Positions 58,944 to 64,000 of a stretch of DNA of 64,000 bases are shown one piece after another (positions within the stretch are counted from its first letter, which is position 1; every line of letters starts with the position of its first letter). The notes beneath the pieces were generated by a model. It was not told the DNA's origin. It saw nothing but the letters and a program-made list of their open reading frames with translations, and ran no database searches. A program made the position numbers and the translations under genes. This DNA is from Symsagittifera roscoffensis (lineage: Eukaryota; Xenacoelomorpha; Acoela; Convolutidae), in the NCBI RefSeq assembly GCF_963678635.1, contig NC_087071.1, positions 21,421,194-21,485,193 on the forward strand. Reading direction: 5' to 3'.

Positions 58944-59882
58944 CTATGCCTGAATTTCAAAAGCTAGCGGTTGAAAAAGATATCCATCATTTACAAGATC
59001 TTTATACTTGTCAATTTTTCGCTCTTCCGCTTCAGCGGCAGCCGTACCAGGGTTACAAACACACCCCGCAATAAACCTATAAGGAGCTAAGGAGTCTACT
59101 ACCGTTACAACCCACAAGAGCTGCTTACCATCAGCCCATGGAACGAGCGTCAAACCGTCTGGTCGCTTCTGATCGGTCCTGTAGAGGTGTCGTGGTTCTA
59201 AAACAGACGGAATGTGAGTAGATGATAGACTCTGCTTTATAAGTGCATTCAGGTTTGAATGCCTAGAGAATCTCCCTGCACTTTTGAGGCAAGAAAGACC
59301 ATGCCAAACATCCTCGGTAACGTCTTTTCCGCACACGCATTTATGCCGTTCGCATATTTTTGATCCTAATCGAAGTCCTATCGCAATTCTGAGTTGTTGG
59401 TTTGACAGTTTTAACCTTAAATTTTTGCACGTGATGACGTTCAACCATTGGGAGCCAAATCTTTTTTGGAACGCGTTGAACCTTTTTACGTCCGTTGGTT
59501 CGAGTCGTAAAATCAAGTCTGCACTTTCGCGGTCAAAAACTGGCTCCGTCCAATTTTTTTGGATTTGATTTTCCGGAGCCATTTCAATTTTTCCAAGGTC
59601 AAACCACGGTTTACGCGCATCATCATAGGTTCCATCCACATGCTCCAAACCAAAGATTTCGCTCAAGGCATCTTTCGCTTCTACTGCTGAGGCTAAGAAA
59701 GCGGGTAAAGCGAGTATACGAGCAGAAGAAACGCCCAAGCCACCTTTGGCTGCCGGGAGAACTGATTGTAAAAACTGGTTATCATCCATTTTCACGTTAG
59801 TGACCTTGCATAACGAATTTCTTAGTAATTTATCGTAGCGTTCCAAAAAATCATTTTGGAAAAAACAAGGGCTCGTACGCAA
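58944..59882 (-). CDS. Non-LTR retrotransposon C-terminal part with RLE-like nuclease region
   Basis: About 312 residues, in phase with the RT segment upstream and separated from it only by a TAA at 59,886-59,888. The first half is a linker with the phrase LPAAKGGLGVSSA. Near residue 183 it has a C-x-C-x9-H-x3-C cluster (CVCGKDVTEDVWHGLSC). Then comes RPDGLTLVPWADGKQLLW followed by VVTVVDSLA, and a final AAEAEERKIDKY helix. The Cys/His cluster followed by R-P-D fits the C-terminal end of non-LTR elements that carry a restriction-like endonuclease. The position before VTVVD, often Asp in such proteins as I recall them, is Val here, so the nuclease may be dead. Confidence 0.65.
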   Translation of the reverse strand: MRTSPCFFQNDFLERYDKLLRNSLCKVTNVKMDDNQFLQSVLPAAKGGLGVSSARILALPAFLASAVEAKDALSEIFGLEHVDGTYDDARKPWFDLGKIEMAPENQIQKNWTEPVFDRESADLILRLEPTDVKRFNAFQKRFGSQWLNVITCKNLRLKLSNQQLRIAIGLRLGSKICERHKCVCGKDVTEDVWHGLSCLKSAGRFSRHSNLNALIKQSLSSTHIPSVLEPRHLYRTDQKRPDGLTLVPWADGKQLLWVVTVVDSLAPYRFIAGCVCNPGTAAAEAEERKIDKYKDLVNDGYLFQPLAFEIQA

Positions 59883-59885
59883 AAA

Positions 59886-60707
59886 TTATAGGAGTTTTGG
59901 CATGCTAAAGCAATTTTTCAGGAGGTAAAAATCATAATGGGCGTCTAGTTTGTCAATGACATCCGAGATTTTTTCAAGCTCCTCAATTTTTTTGTCGAGC
60001 AATTCTTTTCGGCAAAGTTCGCCGATTGGAGATCCTAAAATGAGGAGTTCTTCTTTTGTTTTTATTTTTATTTTTGGGCATATTTTTCGAAATTGTGTTA
60101 AAACTGAATTATACTGTGTACTAGTAGTCGGTCCCAAAAAACAAAGTTCACACTTTTCAGTGTTTAAGCTCCAGCCGTAAATTTGTTCCGATTTCAGAAT
60201 GTTTTTAAGGTCCCGGAGTACTACCTTATAGTCGTCGGCTAAATTCCCATCATCTAAATACCAGATGTTAATTTTCGACTCCAACTGCTTGACTAGTGTA
60301 TGAATTGTTTCCGCTAAAAGGGGTGGGGCTTCAGGATCACCTTGCTGAGTTCCGTCTTCTGACATTATGACAGAGCTTCCGTAAAAAAGGTAGCTAGGTT
60401 TACCATACGCGCAATGGGTGTAATTATACAATTCGGGGCGATTTGAATAAACATGATTCAGCATTGTTTCTCTGTTTAAAGAGTTAAAGGCATTCTTAAA
60501 ATCTAGTTTTAAAAGAACAGTGCATTTTGGATTGTCGTAACGTTCAATTAGGTTTCGAAACGAATACGAAGCTATTTCTGCTCCTCGTTTAGTACTGCAT
60601 CCTACCTGTACGTTTCCGAAAAAATTTTGTCGCTCGGAGAGGGCCTTGCTTCCAGCGCATTTAGACGCGATACGTCTCAGCGTGTTGCTTATGGCAATCG
60701 GTCTCAA
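59886..60707 (-). CDS. Non-LTR-type reverse transcriptase core
   Basis: About 273 residues of RT. Blocks seen are RPIAISNTLRRIASK, LLKLDFKNAFNSLNRE with the first catalytic Asp, GTQQGDPEAPPLLAETI, WYLDDGNLADD with the catalytic Asp pair and LNTEKCELCFLG. The residues needed for polymerisation look intact. The first Met is not the true start: the frame upstream is shifted at a T-run (60,757-60,765 on the plus strand as A) and continues from 60,722-61,231. The downstream break is a single stop. The family resembles widespread invertebrate RTs with a YLDDG box; I cannot name the clade. Confidence 0.8.
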   Translation of the reverse strand: MRPIAISNTLRRIASKCAGSKALSERQNFFGNVQVGCSTKRGAEIASYSFRNLIERYDNPKCTVLLKLDFKNAFNSLNRETMLNHVYSNRPELYNYTHCAYGKPSYLFYGSSVIMSEDGTQQGDPEAPPLLAETIHTLVKQLESKINIWYLDDGNLADDYKVVLRDLKNILKSEQIYGWSLNTEKCELCFLGPTTSTQYNSVLTQFRKICPKIKIKTKEELLILGSPIGELCRKELLDKKIEELEKISDVIDKLDAHYDFYLLKNCFSMPKLL

Positions 60708-60721
60708 CCCTCCGTCTATCT

Positions 60722-61231
60722 TTATGAGGGCGATAAGCTTTGCCCCAAAAAAAAAGGTCTTAGTGGTTCGGGTATTTTGCCATCTCCAAGGAGGTTTATC
60801 AGCTTAGTAAGCGATATCAGAAAATTAAGTCCTGCACTGCCATTTGACTTACTAACAAGATCTTTAAAAATTTGAGGAACTATTGTATCAGGACCTGCTG
60901 CTGATCCGTTTGGAAAGGACATTATCGCTTTGTATAGGTCGAAATCGGTTACGAAAAAACTATCCAACTTTTCTGGATTTGGAGCTGCAAATTTGGCTCG
61001 CTGCGGGTGCTTAGACAACAATTTTTGATAGTTATCAGTTGAAAAAGGAGCTATTTTGTCATCCGAAGCAGCAAGCCTTATTCCTCCCTTTACATTTCCT
61101 TGATCGAGCTTACTACTTATTAACTTTATTCTCTGCTCGAGGTCACTCAGAGGCGGGCTTGAAACTTGGGGATGGGGTTTTGGAAGTGACACGTCATTTG
61201 CCCGAAATTTTTTATTAATCAAAGAACTCAT
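60722..61231 (-). pseudogene. Non-LTR RT N-terminal region
   Basis: 169 residues with a start at 61,231. The phrase SFPNGSAAGPDTIVPQIFKDLV is the usual lead-in to the palm of such RTs, followed by LLGDGKIPEPLRPFF. The frame is lost in a run of nine T (minus strand) in the RPFF phrase; the RT core continues in the next frame. No upstream endonuclease domain was seen. Confidence 0.7.
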
Positions 61232-61861
61232 GCTTGTGGTCTGTTTGCGTCCACTTCGGGTGTTTTGGTTCAGGTATTTTGGGTACCATAATGCTTACCA
61301 TCAGCTTAAGCATTCCGTCTTCTTTGAATGCTTCAGAGCAATTCTTCAGAGCGCTTCATGATCTGTTTGAAATAGTTTTGCAATACAGACCAAAGCACCT
61401 AAATACAGTAAATACAGCTCTAGCAACGCTTTAAAAAAGAAATCCGATTGTTGTGATAAACTTATTAAATAGTCTTTCTTTGTTTGAATTTACCGCTTGT
61501 GTGTTTTCATATCTTATGCGCGCTTGGCTTTCCTCTTCTGGTTATCTTACCAAATCTCGCGGTCCCAGCCGTAGGCGAGTGAAGTTTCCCTGGCGTAACT
61601 AGTCGCAAGGAGTGAGCTGGTGAATCGACCTCCAAATCGACGTCAGGTTGAACCGCTCCTGTTTTTCATCGCCTTTGCCTAAGCAATTTTAAACCCTAAG
61701 TGAAAGTATTCATAAATTACCCCAAAGAGCTTCCTTTCTCGCCCCAGTTGTCTGTGTTTCAGGTAGATGCCGTGGTTCCAGGCAAGACGCATCCATTCTC
61801 AGAGAAACTAGTTATCGTGACTTCAAGGACCAAATATATCAAACAAGCTCTAGTGAAATGA
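61232..61861. other. Spacer between non-LTR element and SGNH remnant
   Basis: No intact gene. A small frame at 61,234-61,434 includes the first unit of the direct repeat described next. The part at 61,540-61,700 is more GC-rich than its surroundings and unexplained. At 61,745-61,758 a pyrimidine-rich stretch ending TTTCAG precedes an open stretch (VDAVVPGKTHPFS), which could be an old intron-exon edge. Confidence 0.4.
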
Positions 61862-61943
61862 ACAATTCACTCCTAACGCTTCATGATCTGTTTGGAATAG
61901 TTTTGCAATACAGACCAAAGCGCCTATATACAGTAAAAACAGT
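61353..61943. repeat. Direct repeat of about 65 bp, two units
   Basis: Units at 61,353-61,417 and 61,878-61,943 share GCTTCATGATCTGTTTG, AATAGTTTTGCAATACAGA and CCAAAGC with a few substitutions. Both encode a stretch like LHDLF-IVLQYRPK, so part of the SGNH-like sequence is duplicated. Confidence 0.8.
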
Positions 61944-62262
61944 TGCTGGATACAATGACAACAAGCTGCATCCACAAGAATTAGAATAGCAGTGGAAAAA
62001 TTTGATTAACCACGTCACTAACAAGTTTCAGCCCAAGACACTGATTGTCCCCAAAACAATTCAAAACTGTAATAATTCCGAAGTAAACCGCAAAATTTAC
62101 ATTCATAATCATGTGCTGTTTAATTTGATACATAGATTTGTACACCCCCATACACTTATTGTTTCAGCTAACCTCAACCTAAATCTAAACCCTAAATGTT
62201 CTGCCGTGATGGTATCCATTTCTCTTTCTACGGTAATGATTTCCTTACTGATCTGTAATTGA
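61862..62262 (+). pseudogene. Degraded SGNH-hydrolase-like sequence
   Basis: One frame reads RPKRLYTVKTVAGYNDNKLHPQELE, then a TAG at 61,987-61,989, then QWKNLINHVTNKFQPKTLIVPKTI and NRKIYIHN. This has the shape of the G-x-N-D block and following helix and strand of SGNH proteins. In another frame DGIHFSFYGNDFLTDL (from about 62,206) is like the Asp-x-x-His block. With at least two breaks it is a remnant. It is not close in sequence to the SGNH domain of the LTR elements. The assignment rests on motif order only. Confidence 0.45.
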
Positions 62263-62564
62263 ATAAATCTTTTGACATTTTCAAATCAAAATTGGTGTTC
62301 AAACAATGTGCTAGCTTGTTTAGACATCACATTTAAAACCACACGTGTTAAGACATGCTCAGTTTAGATTTGTAATTTCAAAATAATACGTACTTCGTGA
62401 CGTACATTTTGAAAATTGAAAATCATCTTTATATAAACAATTTTGAAATCAATCAAGTCATAACGTAACTCTGATCGTCATTTTAAATTGATTTTTATCA
62501 ATTTTAGTAAAATTGCCTAAATAATTCACAACAATCAAGCTATTTCAACCAATAGTATCTCAAC

Positions 62565-63100
62565 ATGTACATTAGGGCGGTAAATTTTAATATATTTCGA
62601 ACTTCGGCGGTAAAGTTACTTCAAATTCAAATTTGCGCTGCAAAAACACAAACGTCTTTCTCTGAAATTGGTAGAAAAATCGTTAACAGCAAGTTTAAAA
62701 CACTAAAAAATCAATCAAGAAGAGGAGCTCTCGCCATGAGCGTGACAAACAATTTGTTGAAAAAGGCTTTGTTTTGATATTTTGTTCATCGATGCAATGA
62801 GTGTTCATTCACGGCTCAAATGCTCTCAGTTTTTTAAAACATATTCTTCACACTCATGGTTATTTTAGAGGTGTTTGTGACTATTGTCATTTGGGCTTTC
62901 ATTTGCTAAAAAACGTATCAACTCATTTTCTGATAACCCATGTTCTACCTGCTATGAGAGCTGCTTCTGCTGACTTAGATACTCTAAGTGCCGCTGCTGA
63001 TGCTGCACTCGGTGATGTGCGTGCTGCTGATGGCGACCAAATCAACGGCACAATCCTCAAAAAACTGCGTCTGCTTTTCTGTTGTTCTAGACATACGTGA
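62565..63100 (+). pseudogene. Polinton/Maverick-like ORF remnant, zinc-finger region
   Basis: The first stretch (62,565-62,777) is basic and ends RRGALAMSVTNNLLKKALF. It continues in phase with HRCNECSFTAQMLS, and after a frame change near 62,830 reads LKHILHTHG and then CDYCHLGFHLLKNVSTHFLITH, giving two C2H2-type fingers. An Ala/Asp-rich linker follows to a stop at about 63,100. Together with the next segment this resembles the N-terminal part of the protein-primed DNA polymerase of Polinton-like elements. Confidence is limited by the breaks. Confidence 0.4.
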
Positions 63101-63192
63101 TTGGCGGGAACCAACCAACGGATGAAAATCAGTCTATTGATCTTTTGCATTTCATGCAAGACAAAAAAGATCAAATTTGAAGACTCATGACA

Positions 63193-63940
63193 AAACGTGT
63201 TCCAGAAGGACCTAGAAAAGCGCTAATTTGGTTTGGGTAAAACCTAGAGCAATAAAACCTTCTAGTATTATAGACCCTGACAAGCCTATTGATATTTTTG
63301 CGAATTTTGACATGAAACCGCTGATGAACTTGAGATTAGATGGTGACGAGTTTTTTGAAACGGTTGAAAAAATGTAAGCAGTTGTGGAGACTTTTGCATC
63401 TTATGGAAGCGGCTGGGTTTTACAACACGTATTTCAAGTTTTTATTAAACTTGCAAAACTTTCTTGAATCCGTGGATCATCCTACATTGACTTGCTTTTT
63501 CGAATTCGAGAATCTCAGATTTTGATAACCATTAGAAATCACGACGATCAAAATTGCTTCGAACTATGCTTTACGGCTGCTTATAGTCTGAAGCATCGTA
63601 TTAACCTTATTTTGACTATTCAAAAAAAGCAGACCCAGCAGCTGCGCGACCACAACCTGATACATACAGCGCTGAAACTGCACACAAAGCCCAAGGTACT
63701 TTTGATTTGCCCATGAGTCTTGCATCAATTGGAATCTTTGAACAACTCAACGATGTGTGTGTATATGTGTTCCATTACCAAAAGGGAGACTTGTTGCCTA
63801 TGTATAAACCAAAACCACCAAACAATAATAGCAACACTGAAATTGAGATAGTTGACATTTACCTACCTCTCTTGTATGAGCCTTCAAAGCATCACTATGT
63901 AGTTATAATCGATTTGCTAAATTCATCTGTGAAACCTTGA
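63193..63940 (+). pseudogene. Polinton/Maverick-like DNA polymerase N-terminal remnant
   Basis: Reading across breaks, the segment shows SYGSGWVLQHVFQVFIK, RGSSYIDL, IRNHDDQNCFELCFTAAYSLKHR, then IGIFEQLNDVCVYVF, LPMYKPK and HHYVVIIDLL. The order GSGW, RGSSYI, NCF and HYV is what I know from the N-terminal region of invertebrate Polinton-type DNA polymerases and related ORFs. Stops occur at 63,374-63,376 and 63,453-63,455 and a frame change near 63,715. The catalytic polymerase domain is not in the window. Confidence 0.5.
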
Positions 63941-64000
63941 AAATATCTCAATTTCAGTGTTGCTATTATTGTTTGGTGGTTTTGATATATACATAGGCAA
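63794..64000. repeat. 57-bp inverted repeat at window end
   Basis: The arm at 63,794-63,850 (starting TTGCCTATGTATAAACC) is the reverse complement of 63,944-64,000 with two mismatches. The spacer is 93 bp. The second arm reaches the last base of the window, so it may be longer. The first arm lies in the Polinton-like coding remnant, so the second is an inverted duplicate of it. Confidence 0.9.

Noticed and set aside
61540-61700. GC-richer stretch considered as a tRNA, rRNA or SINE fragment
   Set aside because: No cloverleaf, A/B box pair or recognisable rRNA sequence could be made out by eye.

Overview
This is a metazoan-type (probably invertebrate) genomic window made almost entirely of mobile DNA. 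No ordinary host gene, rRNA, tRNA, bacterial operon or CRISPR array was recognised. The long frames are retroelement polyproteins without introns. The species cannot be named from the sequence.

Three copies of one unusual, very large Ty3/gypsy-type LTR retrotransposon family fill about 1-58,867. Copy A (+, 1-12,005) is cut by the window edge and shows only its 3' part. Copy B (-, about 12,008-35,675) is a clearly diverged relative with two short LTRs. Copy C (+, about 38,205-58,867) is very close to A. In order, the element carries gag with a coiled coil and two zinc knuckles, an aspartic protease, reverse transcriptase, RNase H, a DD35E integrase and, at the end of pol, a macro domain most like the TARG1/OARD1 ADP-ribose hydrolases. 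A second giant reading frame of about 2,900-2,980 codons follows (called ORF2 here). It starts with a helical/coiled-coil region and an SGNH (GDSL) hydrolase domain, then a long unrecognised region with conserved Cys/His clusters. After that come a 3' UTR, a plus-strand-primer-like module and the LTR.

Every copy is broken by several frameshifts and stops, but the breaks fall at different places, so the layout is well supported by comparison. Copy C also lacks the YVDD catalytic box of its reverse transcriptase. The most interesting non-coding signal is a module of about 42 bp ending in TTGTCCGGGGAG. It lies directly before the 3' LTR in all three copies, is duplicated inside pol just before the macro domain in all three, and its 12-base core recurs 3-4 more times between RNase H and integrase. 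It is read in different frames, which suggests a nucleic-acid function such as internal plus-strand priming. A 3' splice-site-like tract shared by all three copies precedes ORF2 and suggests that ORF2 is made from a spliced mRNA.

Between B and C (31,750-38,204) is a long AT-rich leader-like region with two families of short G-rich dispersed repeats. No LTR matching C's 3' LTR was found upstream of C. To the right of C lie a decayed non-LTR retrotransposon (-, 58,944-61,231) with a restriction-endonuclease-like C-terminus, a degraded SGNH-type sequence (about 61,860-62,262), and a decayed Polinton/Maverick-like DNA polymerase N-terminal region (+, 62,565-63,940). The window ends in a 57-bp inverted repeat.
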